A stretch of 64,000 nucleotides of DNA from Hyphomicrobiales bacterium (GTDB lineage: Bacteria; Pseudomonadota; Alphaproteobacteria; Rhizobiales; Beijerinckiaceae): contig UCBZ01000062.1 in assembly GCA_900470775.1 (NCBI GenBank), positions 1 to 64,000 of the forward strand, read 5' to 3'. Positions 38,145 to 48,025 of the stretch are shown piece by piece. The notes beneath the pieces were generated by a model that saw only the letters and a program-made list of their open reading frames with translations, was not told where the DNA came from and did no database searches. The position numbers and the translations under genes were made by a program. Each line of letters opens with the position of its first letter. Within the stretch, counting starts at the first letter, position 1.

Positions 38145-39143
38145 TCAGTCGAGCTTGAACTTGCCGAAGTCGCGGTGCTCGCCATGGATGCGGCGGACCG
38201 TCCCGGTGATCGAGCGATAGACGATGGTCTCGGTCTCGATCACGTCGCGGCCGAACTTGACGCCCTTGAGCATGCCGCCATCGGTGACGCCGGTGGCGCA
38301 GACGATGGTGTCGCCCGAGGCCATCTCTTCCATGCTGTACTTCTTGTTGGGATCGGTGATGCCCATGGTGAGGGCACGCGCGCGCTTCTCCTCGGTGTCG
38401 AGGATGAGGCGGCCCTGCATCTGGCCGCCGACGCAGCGCAGTGCCGCCGCCGCCAGAACGCCCTCAGGCGCACCGCCGATGCCGAGATAAAGGTCGATGC
38501 CGGTCTTGTGCGGCTCGGTGCAGTAGATCACGCCGGCGACGTCGCCATCGGTGATCAGGCGGATCGAGCAGCCGGTCTTGCGGACCTCCTCGATCAGCTT
38601 GGCATGGCGCGGACGATCCATGATCAGCGTCGAGATCTCGCTGGGCTTGACGCCCTTGGCCTTGGCGAGCGCATGGATGTTGTCGGTGGCGGAGGCGTCC
38701 AGATCGACGACGCCGCGGGCATAGCCGGGGCCGATAGCGATCTTGTCCATGTAGACGTCGGGCGCGTTCAGCAGCTTGCCGGCTTCCGCCATCGCCATCA
38801 CGGCGATCGAATCGGGCATGTCCTTGGCACAAAGCGTGGTGCCTTCGAGCGGATCGACGGCGATGTGGACCTTGGGGCCCTGCCGCGTGCCGACCTTCTC
38901 GCCGATGAAGAGCATCGGCGCCTCGTCGCGCTCGCCTTCGCCGATGACGATCTCGCCGTCGATCGGCAGGCGGTTGAGCTCGCGCCGCATCGCATCGACC
39001 GCCGCCTGGTCCGCCGCCTTCTCGTTGCCATGGCCGCGCAGGCGCGCCGCCGAGACCGCCGCGCGCTCGGTGACGCGCACCAGTTCCATCGAGAGATAGC
39101 GCTCGATGATCTGGGAGGAGGAAATGCGGAGATCGTCGGACAT
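38145..39143 (-). CDS. glpX: Class II fructose-1,6-bisphosphatase
   Basis: Removes the 1-phosphate of fructose-1,6-bisphosphate in gluconeogenesis (or the Calvin cycle). 332 residues with GlpX motifs VIGEGERDEAPMLFIGEKVG, AVDPLEGTTLCAKDMP (metal site) and GIGGAPEGVLAAAALRC. Followed on its upstream side by hom, 72 bp away, a pairing seen in many alphaproteobacteria. Confidence 0.96.
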   Translation of the reverse strand: MSDDLRISSSQIIERYLSMELVRVTERAAVSAARLRGHGNEKAADQAAVDAMRRELNRLPIDGEIVIGEGERDEAPMLFIGEKVGTRQGPKVHIAVDPLEGTTLCAKDMPDSIAVMAMAEAGKLLNAPDVYMDKIAIGPGYARGVVDLDASATDNIHALAKAKGVKPSEISTLIMDRPRHAKLIEEVRKTGCSIRLITDGDVAGVIYCTEPHKTGIDLYLGIGGAPEGVLAAAALRCVGGQMQGRLILDTEEKRARALTMGITDPNKKYSMEEMASGDTIVCATGVTDGGMLKGVKFGRDVIETETIVYRSITGTVRRIHGEHRDFGKFKLD

Positions 39144-39215
39144 GGGTGGGTTCCCTGGTTTTTGGCGGTCGGCGGCGTGGCGGCAGGCAATCGTCAGGCC
39201 AGCCGCGCTGATGGC

Positions 39216-40562
39216 CTACTCCCGTTCGATACGGATGACTTGCGGCGGTTCGGCGACATGGCCGTCTGCGGAGACCTTTTCCAGCGCGGCGCGGATCGCG
39301 GACTCGCTGGTGGCGTAGGTGATCAGCACGACCGGCACGGGCGCGCCCGAGCGGCCTGCGGGATCGCGCGCGGCGGCGGCCTCGGAGCGGCGCTGAACGA
39401 TGCTTTCCAGCGAGATCTCGGCCTCAGCCATGCGGGTCGCGATGGCCGCGGCGGAACCCGGCCGGTCGATGACCGAGAGCCGGACATAGTAGCCACCCTC
39501 ATGGCGCTGCATCGGCGCCCGCACTGCCGCTTCGAGGCGCGCGACCGGCAGGCCGAAGGGCAGCCCCGCCGTGCCGCGCGCGACATCGGCGATGTCGGCG
39601 ACGACGGCCGAAGCCGTTGGGTCGCCGCCGGCGCCGGGGCCGACCAGCGTGATCTCGCGCACCGCATCGGCATCGACGGTCACGGCGTTGAGCACGCCCA
39701 TCACCTGCGCGATCGCCGAGGATTTCGGCACCATGGTCGGGTGGACGCGCTGCTCGATGCCGGTCTTGGTCCGCTCGGCGACGCCGAGCAGCTTGATGCG
39801 GTAGCCGAGTTCGTCCGCCATCTTCAGGTCGAGCGGCGCGATCGAGGAAATGCCTTCGACATGAATCGCTTCGGCGTCGATCTTCGTGCCGAAGGCGAGG
39901 CTGGTGAGGATGGCGAGCTTATGGGCGGTGTCATAGCCCTCGACGTCGAAGGTCGGGTCGGCCTCGGCATAGCCGAGACGCTGCGCGTCCTTCAGGCAGG
40001 CCTCGAAGGTCAGCCCTTCGAGCTCCATGCGCGAGAGGATGTAATTGCAGGTGCCGTTGAGGATGCCATAGAGCCGCGTGACATTGTTGCCGGCCAGCGC
40101 CTCGCGCAGCGTCTTGACGATCGGGATGCCGCCGGCCGACGAGGCCTCGAAGGCCAAGGCCACGCCGTTCTGCTCGGCAAGCGTCGCCAGTGCGACGCCG
40201 TGATGGGCGAGCAGGGCCTTGTTGGCGGTGACGACCGATTTGCCCGCAGCGAGCGCCGCCTCGACAGCAGCCTTGGCCGGGCCGTCAGAGCCGCCGACCA
40301 ATTCCACCAGGCAGTCGATCTCGCCAGACTTTGCCAGTTCGACCGGATCATCGAACCAGGTCAGCCCGTCGAGACCGACGCCGCGGTCGCGCGTGCGATC
40401 ACGGGCGGAGACGGCGGTGACGCGAATGGCACGGCCACAGCGCGCTGCCAGGGCATTCTCCTGCCGGCGCAGGATGCGCAGCACGGATGCGCCGACGGTT
40501 CCCAGGCCGGCAAGGCCGATCCGCAGGGGCTGGGAGGCGGTCTGGGCGGTCGCATGTGTCAT
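39216..40562 (-). CDS. hom: Homoserine dehydrogenase
   Basis: NAD(P)H-dependent reduction of aspartate semialdehyde to homoserine, the branch to Met and Thr. 448 residues: Rossmann motif GLAGLGTVGASVLRIL (about 16-31), NKALLAHHG, catalytic domain GGIPIVKTLREALAGNN and GILNGTCNYILSRM, and a C-terminal ACT domain (about 360-440) for Thr feedback. ATG 40562 is chosen; an open frame continues upstream through the neighbouring gene as a shadow. Product feeds metY at 57 kb. Confidence 0.95.
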   Translation of the reverse strand: MTHATAQTASQPLRIGLAGLGTVGASVLRILRRQENALAARCGRAIRVTAVSARDRTRDRGVGLDGLTWFDDPVELAKSGEIDCLVELVGGSDGPAKAAVEAALAAGKSVVTANKALLAHHGVALATLAEQNGVALAFEASSAGGIPIVKTLREALAGNNVTRLYGILNGTCNYILSRMELEGLTFEACLKDAQRLGYAEADPTFDVEGYDTAHKLAILTSLAFGTKIDAEAIHVEGISSIAPLDLKMADELGYRIKLLGVAERTKTGIEQRVHPTMVPKSSAIAQVMGVLNAVTVDADAVREITLVGPGAGGDPTASAVVADIADVARGTAGLPFGLPVARLEAAVRAPMQRHEGGYYVRLSVIDRPGSAAAIATRMAEAEISLESIVQRRSEAAAARDPAGRSGAPVPVVLITYATSESAIRAALEKVSADGHVAEPPQVIRIERE

Positions 40563-40618
40563 GGTCGCGGCGTCGCATGAGGGGGGCCCGCGAGTCAACG
40601 GCGAAGCCTTTTTCAGCC

Positions 40619-41050
40619 TCAACCGAACCGGCAGATGACCTCTGCCGCCAGCCGCCGCAGCTTGCCGTTGCCGAAGGTCAGGTGGATGCGCAGCAGATTG
40701 GTGCCGAAGGCCGTCGTCTTGATGGTGCGCAGCGCTTCCAGCGTGTCGCCGGTCCATGTCGTGGCGGTCTCGGTGGACGGCGTCCAGAACCAGGGCCTGG
40801 GCGGGACGATCACGATCGACTCCAGAATCTTCTCCGCCTGGGCCTGCTCGATGCCGGCCGGCAGGTGGCGCGACACGATCTCGGTCGCGTCGCGGCCACA
40901 TTCGCGGGCGACCGTCGCAGCCAGGACCTCGGAGACGAGAGCTGAATCCGTCTGCGGCACGCGGCCGCGCGAATAATCATAGGTGGTGACGAGGCAGATC
41001 AGCGCGAACAGGCCGACACCGATAGCGACCATGCGGCCTTTGCTGAACAT
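40619..41050 (-). CDS. Hypothetical membrane-anchored protein
   Basis: 143 residues from ATG 41050, with an ATG at 41068 also possible. One N-terminal hydrophobic segment (MVAIGVGLFALICLVTTYDY) then a soluble, presumably periplasmic domain with a conserved-looking WTPSTETATTWTGDTLEAL and RIHLTFGNGKLRRLAAEVIC. No family recognised. It lies between the aminotransferase and hom on the same strand, 56 bp before hom, with coding character like its neighbours. Confidence 0.65.
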   Translation of the reverse strand: MFSKGRMVAIGVGLFALICLVTTYDYSRGRVPQTDSALVSEVLAATVARECGRDATEIVSRHLPAGIEQAQAEKILESIVIVPPRPWFWTPSTETATTWTGDTLEALRTIKTTAFGTNLLRIHLTFGNGKLRRLAAEVICRFG

Positions 41051-41139
41051 CGCGCGCCGGAGCCCCACACCGGACGAGCCTGTCCGTGCTGAGGGGTTCC
41101 CATGTTTTCGAGATGGGGTCCAGCGTTCTCAGGCACCAC

Positions 41140-41252
41140 AGCGTCATTCCGGGCAAGCGTAGCGCAGACCCGGAATCCATCGCAGGGGTCCGAACTCTAC
41201 AATGGATTCCGGAGCGGCGCCGCTGACGCGGCTTGTCCGGAATGACGGCGCG
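41140..41252. repeat. REP-like palindromic repeat pair
   Basis: CATTCCGGGCAAGCGTAGCG and CAGACCCGGAATCC are followed by an inverted mate (GGATTCCGGAGCGG ... TTGTCCGGAATGACG). Same family as the repeats at 54.8 and 58.4 kb. Intergenic, between the aminotransferase and hypothetical genes. Confidence 0.7.
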
Positions 41253-41275
41253 GGTAGGCCTTGGTCGAGAGACCC

Positions 41276-42496
41276 CTACCCCGCCTTCGGCATCTGGATG
41301 ACGTTGTGGAGCCGTTCATCCGCCGTCTTCAGGAAGCGGCCGACATTGCGGGCGGCCTGGCGGATGCGCTGCTCGTTCTCGACGATGGCGATGCGGACAT
41401 AGTCGTCGCCATGCTCGCCGAAGCCAATGCCCGGCGCGACGGCGACCTCGGCCTTCTCGATCAGCAGCTTGGAGAATTCCAGCGAACCGAGATGGCGGAA
41501 TTTCTCGGGGATCGGCACCCAGGCGAACATGGAAGCCGCCGGCGCCGGGAACTCCCAGCCCGCCTTGCCGAAGCTCTCGACCAGCGCGTCGCGGCGCTTG
41601 CGGTAGATGTCGCGCATCTCGCGGATGCAGTCGTCAGGGCCATTGAGGGCAGCGGCGGCGGCAACCTGAATCGGCGTATAGGCACCATAGTCGAGATAGG
41701 ACTTCACCCGCGCCAGAGCCGCCAGCAAGCGCTCGTTGCCGACCGCGAAGCCCATGCGCCAGCCCGCCATCGAGAAGGTCTTCGACATCGAGGTGAACTC
41801 GACGGTGACGTCAATCGCGCCTGGCACCTGCAGCATCGAGGGCGGCGGGTCGTTCTCGTCGAAATAGACCTCGGCATAGGCCAGGTCCGAGAGCAGGATC
41901 AGATCGTGCTTCTTCGCGAATGCGACGAGGTCGCGGTAGAAATCCAGCGAGGCGGTGTAGGCGGTCGGGTTGGCCGGGTAGCAGGTGACGAGCGCGATCG
42001 GCTTGGGCACCGAATGGATCATCGCCCGCTCCAGCGCCGGGAAGAAGGCAGGCGTCGGCTCGGCCGGCACGGAGCGGATGACGCCGCCCGCCATCAGGAA
42101 GCCGAAAGCGTGGATCGGATAGCTCGGATTGGGCACGAGCACGACATCGCCCGGCCCCGTGATGGCCTGCGCCATATTGGCGAAGCCTTCCTTGGAGCCG
42201 AGCGTCGCGACGACCTGCGTCTCGGGATTGAGCTTCACGCCGAAGCGGCGCTCGTAATAATTCGCCTGGGCGCGGCGCAGGCCGCCGATGCCCTTGGAGG
42301 CCGAATAGCGATCGGTGCGCGGTTTGCCGGCGGTCTCGATCAGCTTCTCGATGACATGCCTGGGCGCGGGCAGGTCCGGATTGCCCATGCCGAGATCGAC
42401 GATGTCGACGCCCTTGGCGCGTTCGGCAGCCTTGATCTTGTTGACCTGTTCGAAAACATAAGGCGGCAGGCGCTTGATGCGGTGAAAATCGGCCAT
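41276..42496 (-). CDS. PLP aminotransferase (AlaC / LL-diaminopimelate aminotransferase-like)
   Basis: 406-residue fold-type I class I/II aminotransferase. Landmarks are DIVDLGMGNPDLPAP, YSASKGIGGLR, NPSYPIHAFGF, the PLP lysine in SMSKTFSMAGWRMGF and the carboxylate-binding Arg in DYVRIAIVEN. Close in type to AlaC, which makes alanine from pyruvate with glutamate, and often annotated as a methionine or diaminopimelate aminotransferase beside hom. ATG 42496 chosen; upstream in-frame codons are non-homologous. Confidence 0.9.
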   Translation of the reverse strand: MADFHRIKRLPPYVFEQVNKIKAAERAKGVDIVDLGMGNPDLPAPRHVIEKLIETAGKPRTDRYSASKGIGGLRRAQANYYERRFGVKLNPETQVVATLGSKEGFANMAQAITGPGDVVLVPNPSYPIHAFGFLMAGGVIRSVPAEPTPAFFPALERAMIHSVPKPIALVTCYPANPTAYTASLDFYRDLVAFAKKHDLILLSDLAYAEVYFDENDPPPSMLQVPGAIDVTVEFTSMSKTFSMAGWRMGFAVGNERLLAALARVKSYLDYGAYTPIQVAAAAALNGPDDCIREMRDIYRKRRDALVESFGKAGWEFPAPAASMFAWVPIPEKFRHLGSLEFSKLLIEKAEVAVAPGIGFGEHGDDYVRIAIVENEQRIRQAARNVGRFLKTADERLHNVIQMPKAG

Positions 42497-42705
42497 TTCG
42501 AACAGTTCCTTCGCCGGAGCCGGCACTTCCAAGATATGGCGAGGTCGGTTTTCAGCACCCTTCCGGTGCCTTTCCTGTCCAGCGCTACTCAAAATCGTTG
42601 CGCCGCAGCTCCCTCACGCCGCATCTTTGGTCACGACAGCCGGAAAAACGCAAGATTCAATCGACGTTGCCCGCGAAGCCGCGGAGCTTCGCGCCGCCGG
42701 CTTCC

Positions 42706-43158
42706 TCAGTTCGTCGGCAGCTGCGCGGGCTTGGGCGGCGGCGTGGCGCCGAGCGACTTGGCCTGGGTTCCGGCCGCCTCGTTCGCCGCGCGCTTGGCGT
42801 CCAGCTCGGCCTCGATCTTCTTGAAAGCTGCCCTGGGCTTGCATTCACCGGGCTTGGCAGCCGGCGTCGGAGGAAACGAGAAATGCGCTGCCTGCCCTCC
42901 CGGCACGTAGGGCGGCGGTGCGGTCTCGCCCTGACAGAGGGGTTCGACCGGGAACGTCCGTCCGATCGGCATGTAGTCGGGATTGGCCGGTCGGGTTTCC
43001 TGGACGAAGGGCTTGGCCTCCTGCGCGGTCGTCGCCATGCCGGCGGCCTCCGCCACCACCTTGCTCGTTTCACCGGCGCAGCCCGCCGCGGCCGTGCCCA
43101 GCGTGGCCAGGAGAAGCAGCAACGGGAACGGCTTTTTCGTCGGCTGGTCGAACGGCAT
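42706..43158 (-). CDS. Small putative lipoprotein divergent from phaC
   Basis: 150 residues: signal peptide with a lipobox-like TAAAGC around residue 26, then a Pro/Ala-rich polar body (VQETRPANPDYMPIGRTFP, PPPYVPGG) and a charged tail. No domain recognised. ATG at 43158 is 119 bp from the phaC start on the opposite strand, so the promoters overlap. Probably an outer- or inner-membrane-anchored periplasmic protein. Confidence 0.7.
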   Translation of the reverse strand: MPFDQPTKKPFPLLLLLATLGTAAAGCAGETSKVVAEAAGMATTAQEAKPFVQETRPANPDYMPIGRTFPVEPLCQGETAPPPYVPGGQAAHFSFPPTPAAKPGECKPRAAFKKIEAELDAKRAANEAAGTQAKSLGATPPPKPAQLPTN

Positions 43159-43276
43159 GTGGTGATCCGGCGGCGTTGTGGAATTCTCTTTGTACTCGAT
43201 ATCCGCTACGTCCTTAATAGGACCAAAATGGGGAGCACACAGCATCCCCACAGAAGACTGCGACGGGGAGAACGCG

Positions 43277-45100
43277 ATGAACCGGCGAGCGGACGAGAAG
43301 CCCGCGGACGCAACCGCCTCAACCGAGGTGCCCGTGCCGGATTTCGACCAATTCGCGCAGAACATGGGCCGCCTCGTCGAGGAATACGGCAAGGCCACGG
43401 CCACCTATCTCAAGCCGATCGAGCGCGGCGAGGCCAAGGGCGGCCAGGCCGACGAGGCCAGCGAGATGGTCAAGACGCTCGGCCGCGTCGCGGAAAGCTG
43501 GGTCTCCGACCCCCGCAAGATCATGGAGGCGCAAGCGTCCATCACCGGCGATTTTCTGAATCTCTGGAGCACGATGCTCAAGCGCGCCAGCGGCGAGGAA
43601 GCCAAGGCCGTCGCAGAACCCGACAAGCGCGATGCCCGCTTTTCCGACCCCGACTGGTCCGGCCATCCGATGTTCGACTTCATCAAGCAGGCCTATCTGA
43701 TCGGCTCGCGCTGGGCCGAATCGATGGTCGACAAGGCCGAGGACCTCGATCCGCACACCCGCGAGAAGGCGCGCTTCTACGTCAAACAGATCGCCAGCGC
43801 GCTCTCGCCCTCGAATTTCATCGCGACCAATCCCGAACTGCTGCGCGAGACGCTGCGACAGAATGGCGAGAACCTGGTGCGCGGCATGAAGATGCTGGCC
43901 GAAGACATCGAGGCGGGCCATGGCGAACTCAAGATCCGCCAGTCCGATCCGGGTGCCTTCCAGGTCGGCGTCAACATCGCCTCGACGCCTGGCAAGGTAA
44001 TCTTCCGCAACGATATCATCGAGTTGATCCAGTACGCCCCCTCCACGGAGAGCGTGCTGAAGCGCCCGCTCCTGATTGTGCCGCCCTGGATCAACAAGTT
44101 CTACATCCTCGATCTCAACGCCGAGAAGAGCTTCATCCGCTGGTGCGTGGCGCAGGGGCTGACGGTGTTCTGCATCTCCTGGGTCAATCCGGACGAGCGT
44201 CATGCAGCCAAGGACTTCGAGAGCTACATGCGCGAAGGCGTCTTCGCGGCACTCGAGGCGATCGAGCAGGCGACCGGTGAGACAAGCGTCAGCGCGATCG
44301 GCTACTGCGTCGGCGGCACCCTGCTCGGCGTGACACTCGCCTACATGGCCGCGACGCAGGACACGCGCATCGAGAGCGCCACCTTCTTCACGACGCAGGT
44401 GGATTTCTCCAAAGCCGGCGAACTCTCCGTCTTCGTCGACGAGGAGCAGATCCGCTCGGTCGAGGAGCAGATGACCAAGAGCGGCTATCTCGACGGCGCG
44501 CGCATGGCCGGCGCCTTCAACATGTTGCGGCCCAACGACCTGATCTGGTCCTACGCCGTCAACAACTACCTCAAGGGCAAGGCACCGACGCCGTTCGACC
44601 TGCTGTACTGGAACTCGGATTCGACCCGGATGCCGGCGGCGAACCACTCCTTCTACCTGCGCAACTGCTATCTCGAGAACAAGCTCTCGAAGGGCGAGAT
44701 GACCATCGACGGCAAGACGCTCGATCTCGGGAAGGTCACGATACCGGTTTATAATCTTGCGACGCGGGAGGACCATATCGCTCCGGCGCAGTCGGTCTTC
44801 ATCGGCTCGCAATGCTTCGGCGGCCCGGTCGACTATGTCGTCGCCGGCTCTGGCCATATCGCCGGCGTGGTCAACCCGCCGGCCAAGGTCAAGTACCAGT
44901 ACTGGACCGGCGGGGCCGCCACGGGCACCTATGAGGACTGGATCGCGGTGGCCAGCGAGCATGCCGGCTCGTGGTGGCCGCACTGGGTTTCATGGCTGCA
45001 GAAGCAGGCGCCGGAGCGGGTGCCGGCGCGCGAACCGGGCGGCGGCAAACTGCCGGCACTGGAAGATGCGCCTGGGACTTACGTGCGTATGAAGGCGTGA
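43277..45100 (+). CDS. phaC: Class I poly(3-hydroxyalkanoate) synthase
   Basis: Polymerises 3-hydroxyacyl-CoA to storage polyester on granules. 607 residues, the length of class I PhaC. N-terminal domain with the PhaC_N stretch [20 protein letters not shown], then the alpha/beta-hydrolase core with the lipase-like box GYCVGG (catalytic Cys344), Asp in REDHIAP and His in GSGHIAG. ATG 43277 follows GGGGAG. The 5' region holds GTCCT-TAAT-AGGAC and a TGGGGA/TCCCCA hairpin of unknown role. No phaAB in the window. Confidence 0.95.
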   Translation: MNRRADEKPADATASTEVPVPDFDQFAQNMGRLVEEYGKATATYLKPIERGEAKGGQADEASEMVKTLGRVAESWVSDPRKIMEAQASITGDFLNLWSTMLKRASGEEAKAVAEPDKRDARFSDPDWSGHPMFDFIKQAYLIGSRWAESMVDKAEDLDPHTREKARFYVKQIASALSPSNFIATNPELLRETLRQNGENLVRGMKMLAEDIEAGHGELKIRQSDPGAFQVGVNIASTPGKVIFRNDIIELIQYAPSTESVLKRPLLIVPPWINKFYILDLNAEKSFIRWCVAQGLTVFCISWVNPDERHAAKDFESYMREGVFAALEAIEQATGETSVSAIGYCVGGTLLGVTLAYMAATQDTRIESATFFTTQVDFSKAGELSVFVDEEQIRSVEEQMTKSGYLDGARMAGAFNMLRPNDLIWSYAVNNYLKGKAPTPFDLLYWNSDSTRMPAANHSFYLRNCYLENKLSKGEMTIDGKTLDLGKVTIPVYNLATREDHIAPAQSVFIGSQCFGGPVDYVVAGSGHIAGVVNPPAKVKYQYWTGGAATGTYEDWIAVASEHAGSWWPHWVSWLQKQAPERVPAREPGGGKLPALEDAPGTYVRMKA

Positions 45101-45144
45101 AGCGGAGCCTGCGACGCCCTCGCCTCGGCCCTTCATCCCCACAA

Positions 45145-45262
45145 GACCTCATCCTGAGGAGCGCTCCGCAGGAGCGCGTCTCGAAGGATTCTCCAGATAG
45201 TTCGGGTGCCTGCTGAAACATCCTTCGAGACGCCGCTTCGCGGCTCTTCAGGATGAGGGCTG
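45145..45262. repeat. CTCATCCTGAGGAGC-type palindromic repeat
   Basis: Long imperfect inverted repeat: CCTCATCCTGAGGAGCGC with GCGTCTCGAAGGAT on the left, CATCCTTCGAGACG with TCAGGATGAGG on the right. A near copy is at 52591-52709. It is a dispersed intergenic element able to fold into a large cruciform or hairpin. Confidence 0.85.
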
Positions 45263-45294
45263 AGTTTGCCCCGGCGTCCAGCGTCCCGGCACAA

Positions 45295-45320
45295 AAAAGC
45301 CGGCCCGAAGGCCGGCTTTT
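45295..45320. terminator. Bidirectional intrinsic terminator after phaC / fadL-type gene
   Basis: Stem AAAAGCCGGCC/GGCCGGCTTTT with loop CGAA, A-run before and T-run after. It is 21 bp past the porin stop on the minus strand and downstream of phaC on the plus strand. Confidence 0.85.
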
Positions 45321-45341
45321 CGTCGATCGGGTGGTGAGCCG

Positions 45342-46682
45342 TCAGAACTTGCGGACGACCGGCTGGACCGGAATCGTTTCCGCAGGGTTGTCCCAGCGAT
45401 AGGTCAGGCCGGCCGAGAGGATGTGGATAGAGGGCTTCGCCTCGGCAGTGTAGAACACGGCCGCCTGCTGGGGATGGGCGCCGGTGTAGTTCACCCGCGC
45501 CTTGTTGACATGGATGTAGGTGTAGCCGAGATCGAGCTTCAGCTTGTCAGTGACCTGATAGCTCGCGCCGGCCGAGAGCCAGAGCCGGTCGTTGTCGGAG
45601 ATGTAGATCGTCCGGTTCTGGTCATTCACCGCCGAGAGCTCGTAGGCGACGCCGGCCCGCAGCGTCAGGTCGCGGTTGTACTTGTATTCGAGACCGGTGC
45701 TGAAGAACCAGGAATCGTCATAGACGAAGTTCAGGCTGGGCAAAGCCGCGAGCGGACCTCCCGTCAGCTCGTTGACGATCGGGATGCGGCGGAAGCGGCT
45801 CCAGTTCGTCCACTCGACGCCAAGATGGGCCTGCCACTGATCGTTGATGACCTGCGACACACCAAACACCACCGAATCCGGCAGGTTGAGATTCGCCTTG
45901 ATCGGGACGATGCCGAGAGGCGTGCGGAAGGTGCCCTCCAGCGTCTGCCGGATCGACGAGCGATAGGCGATACCGATGGTGGTGCCGTCCCTCGGCGTCA
46001 GCGTCGCGCCGATGCGGTAGCCGAAATCGATCGTATCGCCTTCAACGATCACGGGCGCCGCAGTCGGAGCGATGCCGGAGGCGGTCTTCAGCTTGGTGTC
46101 GAAATACTGGACCTGCAGCGCGGCGCCGACCGACAGCCAGTCACTGACCTTGTAGCCGATCGTCGGGGAGACGTTGATCGTCATCACCTTGGCCGAGCGG
46201 CCATAGACCTGCGCGGCATGCGCCTGATTCTCGGGCTTCGAGCGCAAGCCGTAAGGCGCGCCCGTGGTCAGGCCGATCCAGAACCGATCGGTCAGCTGCC
46301 AGGCGGAGTAGGAGGCCGGGATGCCGGCGCCGTCGCCACCGATGTTGCCGGTGCCGTTCTGGACCGGGCTCGCCGGGCCGTTCGGCGCACCCAGGCGCGT
46401 CGTCGAGGTCGGATCATAGGACGCATTGGCGTTGAGATAGGTGTAGTTCCACTGGCTGTTGCGGCCGGGGAACATCGTGATCGTCGCCGGGTTCCAGGCC
46501 ATCGCGCCCATGCCGATGCCGCCCGAGGCCGCACCCGCATAAGCCATGCCGAGACCCTCGGCGCTCTGGCCGCTGCGAATGGCGAAGGAACTCGCCTGCG
46601 CCGCGCCAGCAGCAAGAAGAGCCGCAACCGAGACCGTGGCGGCAGCAGCAGCTTTGCGAACGATGCCCTTCATCAAATCCAT
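45342..46682 (-). CDS. OmpP1/FadL-family outer-membrane transporter
   Basis: 446 residues. Cleavable signal ending AGAAQAS, then the FadL N-terminus SSFAIRSGQSAEGLGMAYAGAASGG and NPATITMFPGRN, followed by alternating beta-strand sequence and a C-terminal strand ending in Phe (PVVRKF), as for 14-strand barrels. These channels carry long-chain fatty acids or hydrophobic aromatics. Location next to phaC suits a fatty-acid supply to polyester. Start either ATG 46682 or ATG 46673. Confidence 0.9.
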   Translation of the reverse strand: MDLMKGIVRKAAAAATVSVAALLAAGAAQASSFAIRSGQSAEGLGMAYAGAASGGIGMGAMAWNPATITMFPGRNSQWNYTYLNANASYDPTSTTRLGAPNGPASPVQNGTGNIGGDGAGIPASYSAWQLTDRFWIGLTTGAPYGLRSKPENQAHAAQVYGRSAKVMTINVSPTIGYKVSDWLSVGAALQVQYFDTKLKTASGIAPTAAPVIVEGDTIDFGYRIGATLTPRDGTTIGIAYRSSIRQTLEGTFRTPLGIVPIKANLNLPDSVVFGVSQVINDQWQAHLGVEWTNWSRFRRIPIVNELTGGPLAALPSLNFVYDDSWFFSTGLEYKYNRDLTLRAGVAYELSAVNDQNRTIYISDNDRLWLSAGASYQVTDKLKLDLGYTYIHVNKARVNYTGAHPQQAAVFYTAEAKPSIHILSAGLTYRWDNPAETIPVQPVVRKF

Positions 46683-47099
46683 CCCGTCTCTCGTTTCTTC
46701 GAGGCTTCAGCGCCCCGCTCGATTGGGAGCATGGCCCGAGCCGTTTGCCGCCGCAATCCCGCCTTCAATGCCGCGATTCCGCCACGGCGAGGTCTCTTTC
46801 CGCTAGGGAACAGCCAAAATCGACCGAAATCGCAGGTTTTTTGTATTGCCGGCTCGAAGTGCGGCTGAAAAATATCGTTTATATAAGAACTATCGTGCTT
46901 TTTCCCGATTCTGGTTCGAAACGCGCCAGCGGCGCACAATTCGCAGGCATGCAGCTTTCGCCGCGCTCGTTGCATTCGCGCAACAATCGCACCGGGTGCG
47001 GGGTGCAGCAGCGCCATGCGCGCGAACAGGCTTGTATTTCGAGGCGCCATCTTGTCAGGATCGCCCCCCAATTAGATCGTTTGAAACGGGGGAAACGAC
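46683..47099. other. 417-bp divergent intergenic region
   Basis: No gene seen; open frames here lack coding character. An AT-rich patch (46838-46905) includes TTGTATT and TTATATAAG and probably holds the promoters for the FadL-type and FAH-family genes. No operator recognised. Confidence 0.6.
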
Positions 47100-47948
47100 G
47101 TGAAACTGCTACGTTACGGTGCGCTGGGCCAGGAAAAGCCGGCTCTGCTCGATTCCAAGGGCGTCCTGCGCGACCTCTCGGGCACCATTCCAGATCTGGC
47201 CGGCAAGGCCCTGACTGCCGCCTCGCTGGCTAAGATTGGTGCGCTCAACCCCGAATCGCTTCCCGTCGTCTCGGGCTCGCCGCGGCTTGGCGCCTGCGTC
47301 GGTGATGTCAGAAACTTCATCGCGGTCGGGCTGAACTTCGCCGATCACGCCGCCGAGACGGGCGCCGAGATTCCCAAGGAGCCGATTCTCTTCAACAAGG
47401 CGCCGAACTGCATCGTCGGCCCCAATGACGACGTCGTCATCCCCAAGGGCTCGGTGAAGACGGACTGGGAGGTCGAACTCGCGATCGTCATCGGCGATGG
47501 CGGCTCCTACATCCCGGAAGACAAGGCGATGGCGGCGATCGCCGGCTTCTGCGTCTGCAACGACGTCTCGGAGCGCGAGTTCCAGATCGAGCGCGGCGGG
47601 CAATGGGCCAAGGGCAAGGGCTGCCCGACCTTCGGCCCGCTCGGCCCCTGGCTGGTCACCACCGACGAGGTCAAGGACATCCAGAACCTCGGCATGTGGC
47701 TCGAGATCGACGGCGAGCGCGTCCAGAACGGCTCGACCAAGACGATGATCTTCGGCGCGGCCTATCTCGTCCACTATATCAGCCAGTTCATGCGGCTCGA
47801 TCCGGGCGACGTTATCACCACCGGCACGCCTCCCGGCGTCGGGCTGGGCTTCAAGCCGCCGCGCTTCCTGAAGGGCGGCGAGGTCGTGACCCTCGGCATC
47901 GAGGGCCTGGGCACGCAGAAGCAGAACTTCGTCGCCTATAAGGGCTGA
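47100..47948 (+). CDS. Fumarylacetoacetate hydrolase-family protein
   Basis: 282 residues of the FAH superfamily (ureidoglycolate lyase, acylpyruvase and hydroxyhepta-dienedioate isomerase relatives). Core: VGLNFADHAAETGAEIPKEPILFNKAP, DWEVELAIVIGDGG (metal ligands Glu-Glu-Asp), GKGCPTFGPLGPWLVT and DVITTGTPPGVGLG. It starts 47100 after a 'ggggaaacgac' stretch. Terminated by the hairpin at 47971. No degradative operon beside it, so the substrate is open. Confidence 0.88.
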   Translation: MKLLRYGALGQEKPALLDSKGVLRDLSGTIPDLAGKALTAASLAKIGALNPESLPVVSGSPRLGACVGDVRNFIAVGLNFADHAAETGAEIPKEPILFNKAPNCIVGPNDDVVIPKGSVKTDWEVELAIVIGDGGSYIPEDKAMAAIAGFCVCNDVSEREFQIERGGQWAKGKGCPTFGPLGPWLVTTDEVKDIQNLGMWLEIDGERVQNGSTKTMIFGAAYLVHYISQFMRLDPGDVITTGTPPGVGLGFKPPRFLKGGEVVTLGIEGLGTQKQNFVAYKG

Positions 47949-47970
47949 CGATCACTCCGGTCGAAAACTG

Positions 47971-47996
47971 AAAAGGGCCGCTTGCGCGGCCCTTTT
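47971..47996. terminator. Bidirectional intrinsic terminator between FAH-family gene and argC
   Basis: Perfect 11-bp stem AAAAGGGCCGC/GCGGCCCTTTT with loop TTGC between convergent genes. Confidence 0.9.
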
Positions 47997-48025
47997 CTTA
48001 TGATCGGCCGGTTTGGGCCAACGGC

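Noticed and set aside
38079-40580. 833-codon plus-strand open frame
   Set aside because: Antisense to glpX and hom, whose families are unmistakable; high GC produces long false frames.
43200-43255. Phasin or PhaR-type operator before phaC
   Set aside because: Small inverted repeats are present but no known consensus or second copy supports a specific regulator.
46745-47233. 162-codon frame in the gap before the FAH-family gene
   Set aside because: Runs out of frame into the FAH-family gene, Arg-rich and without domain or ribosome site.
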